The position numbers were made by a program, and so were the translations under genes. The notes under the pieces were generated by a model. That model made no database searches. It was not told the DNA's origin and saw nothing but the letters and a program-made list of their open reading frames with translations. A stretch of DNA of 64,000 nucleotides from Paralithodes platypus (taxonomy: Eukaryota; Arthropoda; Malacostraca; Decapoda; Lithodidae): positions 14,816,713 through 14,880,712 of the forward strand of contig CM064569.1 of the NCBI GenBank assembly GCA_032716605.1, in the 5' to 3' direction. Shown in pieces: positions 1 through 11,080 of the stretch (its first letter is position 1; each line of letters begins with the position of its first letter).

Positions 1-318
1 CATGTATTATATCAAGGCAATATCAAAACAGATTCCAAATCCGCGGTCTACCACAACCACGAGAGAGAGGCAACAGGGGCTGCTATCAACTTCTAAGCCT
101 AACATATCTTACATGGCTTTGTTTACTATTTTAGATTAATATTTATGGTAAACCAAGATAACTGTGAAGTATCAATCATTCTTAAAAATGTATTAGACCG
201 TGATAAAATGGAAAGGGATATTGCATGAGCTATGCTCTTTAACAAAAGGCTGCTGGCTCACTGAATAGCTTGGGCGGTATTTATGGGGAAAATGTTGTTT
301 ACTTGTATATATATGCAT

Positions 319-356
319 TTATTTATTTATTATTATTATTATTATTTATATATACA

Positions 357-408
<52 letters not shown>

Positions 409-436
409 TGTATACTGTATATATATATATATATAA
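319..436. repeat. ATT then AT microsatellite
   Basis: A short ATT run passes into a long (AT)n run interrupted by TACTGTATACTG. It directly abuts the left side of an A-type element fragment, whose AT-rich flank may have seeded it. The predicted peptide is only Tyr-Ile repeats and is not a gene. Confidence 0.95.
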
Positions 437-732
437 TTTATTTATTTTTAGTATTATTATTTTTTATTTTAGTTTCCTCCTTAGACCTCCCTCATCGCAA
501 TACCCACAAGACCTCCCTTTGAGATAAATATGTTCATTTTTCGGTAGAAAGATTCTCCGGCCTAAAGCCGGCTCCTCCTGAATTGCAGGCTCGCTCTTGC
601 TCGTCAGGAAAATATCGACACCTAAATGGCACAAAAGGTTTAAAATTCGCCAAACTATACGGGAAAATATGTTCAAATCTCAAAACGAATGGAGCTAAAC
701 ATGAGGGAGAAGGTGTTCCAGGCCCCCATTAA
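437..732 (-). mobile_element. family A TTAA short element, minus orientation, left side degraded
   Basis: Reads as the reverse complement of family A. It shows the 'cctccttagacctccctcatc' type region, the CCGGCCTAAAGCCGG hairpin, the GGCTCGCTCTTGCTCGTCAGG motif and the 'aaacatgagggagaag' end, closing at CCCCCATTAA. The terminal TTAA is present on the right. The left terminus is replaced by microsatellite. There is no coding capacity. Confidence 0.8.
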
Positions 733-1030
733 GAACCTGACAATCCCAGGATGGATAATTTGAAGACTTGTCATATTTGTTACATCTATGACCCAGATTA
801 GTGGGTCGTTGATTCAGAAGGTTGTAGTCATCAATGGCCGGGTACGGTACATCAGTCAATTATAAAAGAGACTCAGCCTTTAAATCAAGTTCACTAATGT
901 TGTCTATGTTGCTAAGCGTGTTTTTATTGGGGCATAATAATTATCAAGGTTGCTACTCCAAAAGTCTACCAATATTGCGGTCACAGCTGTAGGTTTGATG
1001 AAGGTTAATAACTCATTATTTACATTGACC
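733..1030. other. unassigned spacer
   Basis: No open frame, RNA gene or recognised repeat seen. It separates two A elements in opposite orientation. Confidence 0.5.
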
Positions 1031-1377
1031 TTAAGGGGAGACGGGCTGGTTTTTCTGGACACCCTTCTCCCTCATGCTTAGCTCCTTTAGTTTTCAAATT
1101 TTAAGACGTTCAGCCCATTAGTTTGGCGATTTTAAAATCTTTCGCCCCTTTTCTTCGTCAATATTAAGACTGCTTGTGTCATTTAGGTATCCAATTTTCC
1201 TGATGAGCGACAGCGAACCTGTAATTTATGAGAAACCGGCCTTTGGCCGGGACAAATATCTCTTGAAGGGGGGTCTTGCGGTTGTTTTCTTTAAACTTGA
1301 TGGAGGTCTAGCGAAGAAACTCAACAAAATATTAATACATAAATATATAGACCAAAAACCAAGCACTACCCCCTTAA
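1031..1377 (+). mobile_element. family A TTAA short element, full length
   Basis: Begins TTAAGGGGAGACGGGCTGG and ends AAGCACTACCCCCTTAA, with TTAA at both ends. Inside are three degenerate 'TTTTAAGACNTTCG' subrepeats, a diverged copy of the GC motif, the CCGGCCTTTGGCCGG hairpin, and the 'AAGCTTGATGGAGGTCTAGCG' region in slightly diverged form. It is non-coding and non-autonomous. The left terminus is GGGGAGACGGG rather than GGGGGTAGTACTCG, so this copy belongs to a sub-variant shared with 43396-43747 and 63353-63710. Confidence 0.9.
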
Positions 1378-1801
1378 TATCAGGTTAGGTGAGAGTATCT
1401 TATTATGCAACATGTCTGGCATAGTTAATTACAATACAACAGTACTTAGAGCTGATATATAACGGAGGCGAGATGAAAGTGGTCAATGATTACTGCAAAC
1501 CCGAGTCAAGGACGATTAAAAAAAACATTACTTTCTTTAAACCCATGTTTCGAAGAATGTATAATATTTACCGCAGAGTAAATTTTCCTCACACGATCAA
1601 ACATATTACCTTGGTCTTAACAAAAAATATATATAATTATATTGTATCCAAATGTTGGCAATTTGCATACGGTGTGAAGAAATAGAAAGTGCTTATATAT
1701 GTGTTCTTGTGAGTGACCTGGGTGGCCAGTTACTGCTGTTTAGTCTATATATGGTTACGGTAGTGAGTCATCTGGTGGGGGTCACTGGGAGAGAGAAAAA
1801 C
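1378..1801. other. unassigned AT-rich spacer
   Basis: Small open frames here (for example near 1473-1685) have no recognisable motif. Nothing else seen. Confidence 0.4.
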
Positions 1802-1875
1802 AAATATATATACTGTATATACTGTAGATATTATAATTTATATATACAGTATATATATATACCGGTATATATATA
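1802..1875. repeat. AT microsatellite with ACTGT and ACCGGT interruptions
   Basis: An AT run broken by TACTGTATAC and by the palindrome ATACCGGTAT, both recurring in other AT arrays of this window. It sits at the 3' tail of the LINE2 fragment that follows. Confidence 0.9.
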
Positions 1876-2337
1876 TTTTTTTCTATGTGAATGAGGGAGA
1901 CAAAAGGCATAACTGCCTGCAGCGAGTGCCTCCCCCAGAATTCAAAGAGTGACAGGGCCGAAATCAAGGGACGTTAGAGCTAAAATGCCTGGACACACGG
2001 AGTTTGAAGCCATTTAAGTCATAGGAAGAGGGAAAGACTGATTTTGGGAGAGAGTTCCAGAGCTCAGCAGTTGAATAGAAGGAAGTCTGATAATAACGTT
2101 TCACTCTTGGGTTGGAGAGTTGCACAGAGTAGGGGTGGGATTGTGTTGCAAGGCGGGTACTACGTGCCCTACGTAGAGGAGGTGGTATACACTGGGAAAG
2201 CTCCGAGGAACACTGATTATTGTAGTAGCGATAGAATAGCGAGAGAGATACAACATTGCGGCGAAGAGAGAGAGATTGCAGAGAGTTGGTGAGTGGACGG
2301 GAGTTAATGATACAAAAGGCTTTCCATTCTACTTTAT
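1876..2337 (-). pseudogene. LINE2 3' end (RT C-terminus and 3' UTR), fragment
   Basis: Matches 31755-32222 almost base for base, including the 'gagggagacaaaaggc' 3' UTR start and the region whose reverse complement encodes the LINE C-terminal 'SLRRNVASLSLFYRYY' type segment. It is 5' truncated near 2337, where an AT microsatellite takes over. As is usual for LINEs, only the 3' end survives. It cannot make a protein. Confidence 0.85.
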
Positions 2338-2340
2338 CTA

Positions 2341-2848
<508 letters not shown>

Positions 2849-2922
2849 AGAGATAAATAAAACATCAGGGATAATTTCTGTGCTGTGAGGCAGTTGGCGG
2901 AGGGTGACGCAAGGTTTTTATT

Positions 2923-3200
2923 TTAAGGTCACACAAGCGCTTTTACCCAAGAATTTTTTCCACAGCTGAAATCAAGCTAGATGAACAATTTAGCAACTAC
3001 GATAAACTACCTTCAATTTAGTTGTATGACATATATATATATATATATTTATATATATCTATATATATATAGTTTGTAATTTTTTTGACAATAAACTTTT
3101 TACAATACTTTAATTGACAAAGGAGCCATGGAAACATTGCCAGAATAAATATGGTGATCGAAAATTGCCGGAAAATTCGTTGGTGTGACTCTACCTTTAC
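2923..3200. mobile_element. family D foldback element, degraded copy
   Basis: Left part AAGGTCACACAAGCGC is an inverted partial match to the right part (GTGTGACTCTACCTTTAC). The interior 'actttaattgacaa' matches the copy at 9180-9394. An AT microsatellite (about 3030-3070) has grown in the middle. Non-coding. Confidence 0.65.
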
Positions 3201-3946
3201 TGTGACCTATTAGAAACATTCTCCACGTCTTCAAAGAACCTGCTGCACTACGAAATTGAATGCTAAATGAAACCAAGATATACACATGCAAAATATTACT
3301 CGGTTTCTTTATTCAAATTATAGCATGTAAATGATTGAAGCTCTTTTTTTTTTTTTTTTTTTTATAGTGTCCGGTGCTATCCTTTTCTCCTACTTATCAT
3401 TATTTGAGGTTCTGTTATCTCTACTGGAATTAAGACCTGACCACCTCGTTTGGGTCTTAGAGTCTGTGTGTGCTGTGGTCAACGTATCTATGTAAATCTA
3501 TGTAATATAAGAAGTCCTTCAGCGGTACACTAAGGGGATTTGTTTACATATTGGTGTAGTCTTAGGTTTCATTCGTAGGCAAATTATCATCTGTGGTATT
3601 CTTCTTGCTCTTTGATATTGTTAAGTATTTGTCAGTATAAAATTATTTGTATTTAAGACTATATATAATGTGATTAACATTTAAATCAAAATGTTTTATG
3701 TATTACTGTATTCAATATTTTATTTTATTTCCTAAATGGTCGAATTTCCGCTTATTCAGCATTTTCTGCCTCAATAGTGACTTTATAATAATGAGTAAGT
3801 TGTGTACAGAGCGAGAGAGAGAGAGAAAGAGAGAGTGTGTGTGTGTGTTGAGGACAGTGTGCCTGTGATAGCACTTGTGGATGGTATACACATTGCACCA
3901 CTCTCACTTTCTCCTGTCACCCTCTTCTCCCTCCATTATTTATTTT

Positions 3947-3978
<32 letters not shown>

Positions 3979-4304
3979 GCTTCCTTGCTATGTCTCATTC
4001 TTTTTGTTATACCTTTTGTTTGTTTCTCTTTATTGCATTCTTTCTATTCCTATTTTTTCCTTTCGTATTTACCTGGTTCCTTTCTTTATATTGTTCTTTT
4101 TTGTTATACTTTGTATTTGTTTATCTTCCTTCCTTTCTAATTTTCATCCATTTTTGTTATATTGCTGCATTTCTTTACATTGTATTTTATTTTCCTGTGG
4201 GATCTTTTCTGAATCCGTTGGATACTTACAGTGCTTACTTATCTGGTGTCCGGACTTTATAGAGGAACAGAGAGTGCTGTCAGATGTGGTGGGAAGGCCT
4301 CATT
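3201..4304. other. unassigned AT-rich sequence with poly-T, GA/GT and CT microsatellites
   Basis: Poly-T at about 3345-3363, GA/GT repeats at about 3810-3850 and (CT)n at about 3951-3977. The long open frames at 3802-4318 are pyrimidine-rich and hydrophobic by composition. I see no defended gene. Confidence 0.5.
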
Positions 4305-5175
4305 CTTCTTCCCTTTAAAGTGAGGAGTGAGACAGGGATGTGTGATGGCACCGTCACTTTTCAACACTTGCATGGGCTGGTTACTGGGCCGGACAGTATA
4401 CCATAGTCGATGCAGAGGGTTTTTGGCAATATCAAGATCACTGACCTTGACTCTGCTGATGATGCAGTGATTTTAGTGGAGTTACTATAGATTCTCTCAC
4501 TAACTCTTGAGGCACTTCATGAGGAATCCGGAGCCTCTGGATCTAAGGAAATTTAGACTTAGACTAAAGATCAAGCTTTTGGTAGCAGTGCATGTGGTGA
4601 AAGTATTAATTTCTTGGATGAATTTGCTTATCTTCGTAGTGAGATCCTAGTCAGTGGTGGTTGTCTCAGCCTAGCACATGGGGTTATGGATTCTCTCAAT
4701 AATAGTGTGTTGTGATGTTGATGCCTGTGCAGAAGCATTAAGTTGTGGATTTTCAAGACACTGGTACTCCCTGCATGTCTTGTTATGTTGTTGCTAGTCA
4801 TGGTCACTGTACGGTGACATGGATAGATGCATCAACTCCTTTGGTGCCAATTGTTTGTGCAGGATCATGGGGTAACATTGGTATGACTACATATCAAACC
4901 AGCACCTACTCTCTGAAACTGATTCCAGAATTATTGAGTGCATATTCCATAAGTGTTAGCTTCGACTATATGGGTACATGACCCACCTTCTTGAGTTCGA
5001 CCCTGCTCATGCGGTGACAACTCTGAGTGGAAACGATCATTCAGATCATTCACGCTGGGAACTGTTGAGGATGACCGAGTCATGGCCTGGGACCTCGTGT
5101 GTTGAGAATCCCGAGAATGGAGTTGGAGGGTGAGTGCAGTTAGTGCTGCTACGCCACAGGCCCACAGTGATTGAT
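4305..5175 (+). pseudogene. decayed non-LTR reverse transcriptase, C-terminal half (RT type 4)
   Basis: Translation across shifting frames gives a recognisable series. Near 4325-4370 there is 'VRQGCVMAPSLFNT', the RT motif before the catalytic box. Near 4440-4475 there is 'ITDLDSADDAVILVE', the catalytic ADD box. Near 4740-4790 there is a 'IFKTLVLPACLVM' type segment, where intact relatives read 'IFKSLVIPVLLYG', and after 4980 a 'DPAHAVTTLSG' type tail. Stops and frame changes break it throughout, so it is a dead retrotransposon copy. The ADD box with flanking 'DLD' points to a lineage different from LINE1 to LINE3 of this window. Family-level naming would need a search. Confidence 0.75.
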
Positions 5176-5607
5176 AAATTAATATATTTGACTTTGATTT
5201 ACAGTGTAGAATGTTATATCATAAAATTGGATTCAGAAGTTTACAGACCAAAGTTGATAAAAAAAGTGTCCATAAAAAGCAGCGTTGGTGTGAGCCTGTC
5301 TGATAGAATAATCTATCAGTCTAGGCGGCCACCAGCAGGTTGTTTGTTGGCGGCAAGGGTTTTAATCACAAAGTTTTTATCATTCCTAAACTTTTAACAA
5401 TGCATGTTTTCAATGGTAATTACGGGTCTTGGATAATACAAATAATACCTAACGTACATTAAGACAGGTTATTCATTTGACTTTCTCACGGGTTTCAAGG
5501 TTGGTCAGATATTTATTTTGTTTATTTTTCGACTTTATTGTCTGTGTTTATTTGTCTTCAGATTCCCCTCGACTTTCTTTTAAAATCTTTAATAAAGGGA
5601 AAAACAT
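5176..5607. other. unassigned spacer
   Basis: Could hold the 3' UTR of the retroelement just upstream. No repeat or gene recognised. Confidence 0.4.
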
Positions 5608-5990
5608 TTAAGAGAGCCCACCTCGCTTTTTTTTCTCTTTCTCTCCCTCTCTCTTTGACTTGTATCCATTCGGCCCCATTTAGCCTACTGCTTTAAGACG
5701 TTTACCCCCATCCAGGTGTCAATATTTTTCTGGAGAGTGGTAGCGAGCCAGCATATATTTTTTTGTTTTTACAGCAAGCTAAATTTGTACATTTTTCGAT
5801 AGAAAAATGTCTCCGGTGAAGCCGGATTTCTCCATACAATGCTGGCTCGCTATCGCTCGCCAGGAAGAAATCGACACTTGGATGGGGATAAACGTCTTAA
5901 AACAGTTGGCTGAATGGGTCCGAATGGATACAAGACAGGGAAAGAGAGAAAAGGAGATAGAGATAAAAACAAGCCGGTGACCCCCCTTAA
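5608..5990 (+). mobile_element. family B TTAA foldback element, full length
   Basis: Starts TTAAGAGAGCCCACCTCGC and ends GGTGACCCCCCTTAA. The arms pair over roughly 150 bases: 'gtatccattcggccccat' on the left against 'ccgaatggatacaag' on the right, and a diverged left copy of CTGGCGAGCGATAGCGAGCC against GGCTCGCTATCGCTCGCCAG. The loop carries two small hairpins, ATTTTTCGATAGAAAAAT and a TCCGG-TGAAG-CCGGA form. No coding capacity. Confidence 0.92.
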
Positions 5991-6183
5991 GCCGCCATGG
6001 GCACACCTATTCCGTTGCATTATCTCTATTGTGTGTGTTTAGATAGACACAAATATATTTTTTCTTTCCTTCAAATCCGCAGAATTCAACAACACCTTCA
6101 CCTTTGCTTTTTTATTCATTTTCTTTGCTTTTCTCTCTTGTTTTACTTTCTGCTTGTTTGTAGTTTCTTTCTTATCTTCTGCC

Positions 6184-7576
6184 TTCTCTCTACATAGAAC
6201 TTTTAGACTATTTTGTGCATGTCCTTCTCTCTACATAGGACTTTTACACTATTTTGTGCATGTCCTTCTCTCTACATAGGACTTTTACACTATTTTGTGC
6301 ATGTCCTTCTCTCTATATAGGACTTTTACACTATTTTGTGCATGTCCTTCTCTCTACATAGGACTTTTACACTATTTTGTGCATGTCCTTCTCTCTACAT
6401 AGAACTTTTAGACTATTTTGTGCATGTCCTTCTCTCTACATAGGACTTTTACACTATTTTGTGCATGTCCTTCTCTACATAGGACTTTTACACTATTTTG
6501 TGCATGTCCTTCTCTCTATATAGGACTTTTACACTATTTTGTGCATGTCCTTCTCTCTACATAGGACTTTTAGACTATTTTGTGCATGTCCTTCTCTCTA
6601 CATAGGACTTTTAGACTATTTTGTGCATGTCCTTCTCTCTACATAGGACTTTTACACTATTTTGTGCATGTCCTTCTCTCTATATAGGACTTTTACACTA
6701 TTTTGTGCATGTCCTTCTCTCTACATAGGACTTTTAGACTATTTTGTGCATGTCCTTCTCTCTACATAGGACTTTTAGACTATTTTGTGCATGTCCTTCT
6801 CTCTACATAGGACTTTTACACTATTTTGTGCATGTCCTTCTCTCTATATAGGACTTTTACACTATTTTGTGCATGTCCTTCTCTCTACATATAACTTTTA
6901 CACTATTGTGTGCATGTCCTTCTCTCTACATAGGACTTTTAGACTATTTTGTGCATGTCCTTCTCTCTACATAGGACTTTTAGACTATTTTGTGCATGTC
7001 CTTCTCTCTATATAGGACTTTTACACTATTTTGTGCATGTCCTTCTCTCTACATATAACTTTTACACTATTGTGTGCATGTCCTTCTCTCTACATAGGAC
7101 TTTTACACTATTTTGTGCATGTCCTTCTCTCTACATAGGACTTTTACACTATTTTGTGCATGTCCTTCTCTCTATATAGGACTTTTACACTATTTTGTGC
7201 ATGTCCTTCTCTTTACATATAACTTTTACACTATTGTGTGCATGTCCTTCTCTCTACATAGGACTTTTAGACTATTTTGTGCATGTCCTTCTCTCTACAT
7301 AGGACTTTTAGACTATTTTGTGCATGTCCTTCTCTCTATATAGGACTTTTACACTATTTTGTGCATGTCCTTCTCTCTACATATAACTTTTACACTATTG
7401 TGTGCATGTCCTTCTCTCTACATAGGACTTTTAGACTATTTTGTGCATGTCCTTCTCTCTACATAGGACTTTTAGACTATTTTGTGCATGTCCTTCTCTC
7501 TACATATAACTTTTACACTATTGTGTGCATGTCCTTCTCTCTACATAGGACTTTTACACTATTTTGTGCATGTCCT
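6184..7576. repeat. 41-bp minisatellite, about 34 copies, with a 4-unit higher-order period
   Basis: The unit opens TTCTCTCTACATAGGACTTT and closes TTTGTGCATGTCC. Variants are TAGACT versus TACACT and TATATAGG versus TACATAGG. A marked variant reading ACATATAACTT and ATTGTGTGCATG recurs near 6889, 7053, 7217 and 7381, spaced 164 bp (4 x 41), then again near 7503. The open frames over it (60-133 codons) arise only because the unit lacks stops. A period of 41 is not a codon multiple, so the frame shifts each unit. Confidence 0.97.
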
Positions 7577-8280
7577 TTTGCTAATCATATATTTCCTGTC
7601 TACACTTTTCACTTTACTTTCTTTTCAATTTTTTGTTATCTTTGTCTTCTACTCCACGCCGTAAAAATCGAAAGATAAAAGTTTTTTAAAATGATTGGAT
7701 ATGTTGATAGTGACCTACCTTTCCACCCTTATACAAGATGAGTTTATTACTACCAATTTGCCTGTATAATATTATGAACACTTGAATTACCCTGTCCATA
7801 CCTCTTTAAACCCATAATTTCGACAGTGTCCTCTTTCTTTCCCATTATAATATCTTACATGTTTTGTATTTTTGTCTCCTATTCTTTCTTTTAATGTTTG
7901 TTTTGTATATAATCATCTCTTTATTATATTATTATATTTTCAACTCCTGTATTTCTACTGTACTCGGTCTAATAATCCCGACTTTCATATTTTTCTCTGC
8001 TATTTATTTTTGTTTCTACTCATTCGTCTCTATGTTGTCAAGACTTATGTCTTTAAAGAAGGTATGAAAAGGGTAATTAAAGTGTCCATAATAAATTACC
8101 CTTTTAAAGGTACAGTATATTGGTAGTCAACCAATCAAATTTATGGCGTAGTATGTACATTTACAGTAAAACATACAGTATGATATCACATATAAAATAC
8201 GCTTATCAATCAAGCATAATAAATACATACTGTATTTGAGTTAGTTTAAATTGCCATAAAGTTAGCATTGATACTTAACT
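7577..8280. other. unassigned AT-rich sequence with one dispersed-repeat patch
   Basis: The stretch near 7690-7770 ('cctacctttccacccttat...tttattactaccaat') resembles 9525-9560 and 9655-9715, so a dispersed element is likely but its ends are unclear. No gene seen. Confidence 0.4.
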
Positions 8281-8319
<39 letters not shown>

Positions 8320-8323
8320 TATA
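8281..8323. repeat. poly-A plus AT microsatellite
   Basis: A17 followed by (AT)n, the form left by a retroposed tail or by slippage. No source element was recognised next to it. Confidence 0.9.
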
Positions 8324-8432
8324 ATAAGTAATAAACCCATCAAGTATAAGGACAGAAAGGTAAACCACTATCAAATTACTGTATTATTTATTGTACATTA
8401 TATACCCTTAATTATAACAGTATACGCGATCC

Positions 8433-9075
8433 TTAAGGGGAGGTTTTGCTAATTTGTTTATATATTAATTTATTTATTATTAGTATGTTTTTATTTTTAT
8501 TTTTTATTTCCTCCCTAGACCTCCATCAAGCTTAAATAAAATATACTTTTGCATTTTTCGGTAGAAACATGCCCCCGGTTTCTTTCTAAATTGCAGGCTC
8601 GCTGTCTCTCACCAGGACAAACATCGATACGTAAATGCCACAAACGGTCTTAAAATTGCCAAACTATTTTTTTTTTCTGTGTATGATGGAGTCAAAAAGC
8701 AAAACTGCCTGTAGCAAGTGTATCCCCCAAAGTTGAAACAGTGAGAGAGTCAAATTAAACAATTGTGTGTGTATGTTTTTTTTTTTTTTTTTGGTGTGCA
8801 GTATTGGAAAGAAGAGTGATGTGTATGTTTAGTGTAGTGCAATAAATAGGAGGAGGCGGTGTTTGTGACAGCTAGCTGGATTACTCTCTGTGTATGTGAG
8901 ACACAAACAGAAACAGGAGTTCCAGCAACTCCTTATACATGCCTATGAGGCTTCCCCTACGTATTGCCATGCTCGATTAGTATCTAAAATCTACCCAATG
9001 GGATGAATGTCTTGGTATCTCAAAACTAATGGGGCTAAACCTGAGGGAGAAAGGGGGCTAGAAAACTTCCCTTAA
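8433..9075 (-). mobile_element. family A element, minus orientation, split by a retrotransposon tail
   Basis: Left terminus TTAAGGGGAGGTTTTGC. The right terminus closes with 'aacctgagggagaaag' and then CTTCCCTTAA. The body stops at 'aattgccaaactat' (about 8668) and resumes near 8986 with 'aatgggatgaatgtc', which is exactly the next part of the A consensus. The intervening sequence holds a LINE2 3' end. TTAA is present at both outer ends. Confidence 0.85.
8669..8985 (-). pseudogene. insertion inside family A: LINE2 3' tail plus unassigned sequence
   Basis: Starts with a T run (a minus-strand poly-A tail) followed by 'gatggagtcaaaaagcaaa' and 'aagtgtatcccccaaag', matching the LINE2 3' UTR at 31765-31835. 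From about 8756 on it leaves the LINE and holds a T run and unrecognised sequence. It contains no ORF. Confidence 0.65.
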
Positions 9076-9179
9076 ATTGCTACCCTATATTTTACCCATT
9101 ACTTTGTTACTATCTCTAATTTTTTTGTACAGTCTCTCACCTTCTCAAATTGTCCTAATTTCTAAGGTCTTGTCTTCTT

Positions 9180-9394
9180 TAAGTCGGTGTCACACGAGCG
9201 CTTTTCCGTCAATTTCCGTGAGTTTTTTTTTTTCCATACCAGTTTTAGGTATTTTTGCATTGGAATCGACAACTAAACTGAATTTATATGATTTTATGAG
9301 ACTGAAATAATTTATAACTTTAATTGACAAGAAGCCAGATCACAATTGCCTGGACAAATTGCCATAAAATGTGCTCGTGTAACACCGGCTTTAC
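9180..9394. mobile_element. family D foldback element, best copy
   Basis: Left end GTCGGTGTCACACGAGCGC. Right end GTGCTCGTGTAACACCGGC, its near-perfect inverted complement. Inner arms also pair (CCGTCAATTTCCG against 'ggacaaattgcca' loosely). About 215 bp, no ORF. Target duplication is not clear. Confidence 0.75.
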
Positions 9395-9452
9395 TACCTC
9401 CTCTCTCTATACATACACTGTCAAGAACTTAGGGTATAAACATGTATTGATT

Positions 9453-9484
<32 letters not shown>

Positions 9485-9840
9485 AAAACTATGGTATGAA
9501 CAGTATATAAAAAACAATGGGTATATTGATAGAGATTTACCTTTCTATCCTTATTAGATTGGCTTTACTACTACTACTACTTCTACTACTACTACTACTA
9601 CTACTTCTACTACTACTATTCTAGGGTATAAAAAAGGTATAACTATTCCTGGGGCATATTGGTAATGATATACCTTTTTATCCTTAAATAAGATGGGTTT
9701 ATTACTACCAATATAACATAATAAGTGTATAATATCATGGTCACTTTCAGTACCCTTATCGTACCTTCTATAAACTGTCTCTGACAGTTTATTTATTTTT
9801 GTATTTATTTTTTGTCTACTCCTTTCTTACTTCCTCAAAG
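9395..9840. other. spacer with CT, CTA microsatellites and dispersed-repeat patch
   Basis: (CT)n at about 9451-9476, (CTA)n/(CTT) mixed at about 9571-9622. The 'cctttttatccttaaataag' region near 9674 resembles 7720-7745. No gene. Confidence 0.6.
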
Positions 9841-10110
9841 AGGGGGGGGGGGTCTTTTGTCTGATACTGAATCCGATTACTTTTCATATTTTAAGGCCTT
9901 TCGTGCCATTTAGGTGTCGATTTTTTCCTGGCGAACGATTGCAACCCTGTAGTCTAAGAGGAAGTGGCCTTCGGCAGAAGCATTTTTCTACCAAAGAATG
10001 CATAAATTTATCTTGAAGGGGGGTCTTGGGGGTATTCTGAAGGGGGGTCTTGGGGTATCTTGAAGGGGGTCTTGGGGGTATTTTTTAAGGTTGGTGGAGG
10101 TCTAGGGAGC
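9841..10110 (+). mobile_element. family A fragment with internal tandem duplication
   Basis: From about 9880 it follows family A: 'cctttcgtgccatttaggtg', GGCGAACGATTGC, 'ggccttcggcagaagcattt', 'ttatcttgaaggggggtctt'. The last part is then triplicated: 'gaaggggggtcttggg' at about 10015, 10038 and 10062. The right terminus is lost into the microsatellite that follows. Confidence 0.8.
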
Positions 10111-10182
10111 AAAAAAAAAAAAAAATATATATATATATACAGTATATATATATATATATATATATACGTATATATATACCGG

Positions 10183-10213
<31 letters not shown>

Positions 10214-10282
10214 TATATATATTATATATATATATATACAGTATATATATATATATATATAATATATATATATATATATCTA

Positions 10283-10333
<51 letters not shown>

Positions 10334-10352
10334 TATATATACAGCATATACA
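10111..10352. repeat. long AT microsatellite with ACCGGT and ACAGT interruptions
   Basis: A poly-A start then about 230 bp of AT with ATACCGGTATAT and ATACAGTATAT islands. It occupies the place where family A normally carries its 'aaataaataaatatatag' AT-rich end, so it likely grew from that end. Confidence 0.95.
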
Positions 10353-10815
10353 GTATATATAAACAAGCAAATAAGAAAATCTCTTAATTTTGTTGTTCTT
10401 TATTACCCCTTAACTTGTCATACTTGTTGTAACCTTTCTTCTCTATGTTACTATATATTACTAGCTCTACTTTTATTATCTTCTGTTACTTATTCTTCTC
10501 TGCTTTATCCTTCTTTCTCTTCACTAAAATATCTCTTTATTTGCTATTCTTCTCTCTTTTTTTCAAGTCTTGTTTTCTTATTCTAAATGTTTCCACTATT
10601 TCTACCTATTACATAATGTGTTTCCTTTATTTCCAAAATTCCTACCTATTTAAAAGTGCTCACTCCATTAAATTTTCTATCTCTACCTGTTTTCTAAGTA
10701 ATGCCTATATTTTCATCACTTATACCCGTTCAAAAAGTGTTCTCTCTAGTTCCATCATATATTTATCCTCCATTACAAACCCCAATGTACTTGAATACAT
10801 TATTTAAAGCATATG
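10353..10815. other. unassigned pyrimidine-rich sequence
   Basis: The 120-codon open frame near 10445-10807 is low in information (Phe, Ser, Leu, Ile) and has no motif. No gene is claimed. Confidence 0.5.
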
Positions 10816-10884
10816 GTCCTCCCGGGATTCGAACTCGGGACACCACACCAATAACATAAACATTTAAACCATTACACCACCAAC
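10816..10884 (-). repeat. S1 tRNA-like module (partial element)
   Basis: Read on the minus strand it has a box A form TGGTGTAATGG and a box B form GTTCGAATCC, spaced as in tRNA genes. The acceptor ends do not pair well and the anticodon arm is not clean, so this is a tRNA-derived repeat, not a working tRNA gene. The conserved leader seen in other S1 copies is missing here. Confidence 0.7.
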
Positions 10885-11080
10885 ATTATAAAGTGCTCCC
10901 TCTACAATTATGTAGTAAGGTGCTCTCTCCATTTCTAGCATCTCTATACACAACATAAAGTGCTCCCTCTATCCCTACCTATTCCAAACCCCTCCCTCCC
11001 TCTTATATCAACCTTCATCAGGTACTTTTCCCTCCCACCACTCCTCCACCCACCATCTTAATCTTCCTCCCATCCCTCCC

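Noticed and set aside
6184..7678. Series of 76-133 codon frames spaced 164 bases
   Set aside because: They follow the four-unit period of the 41-bp satellite; each frame is the same repeat.
10816..10884. Real tRNA gene
   Set aside because: Boxes A and B are present, but acceptor and anticodon stems do not pair and similar sequences occur in larger repeats (S1).
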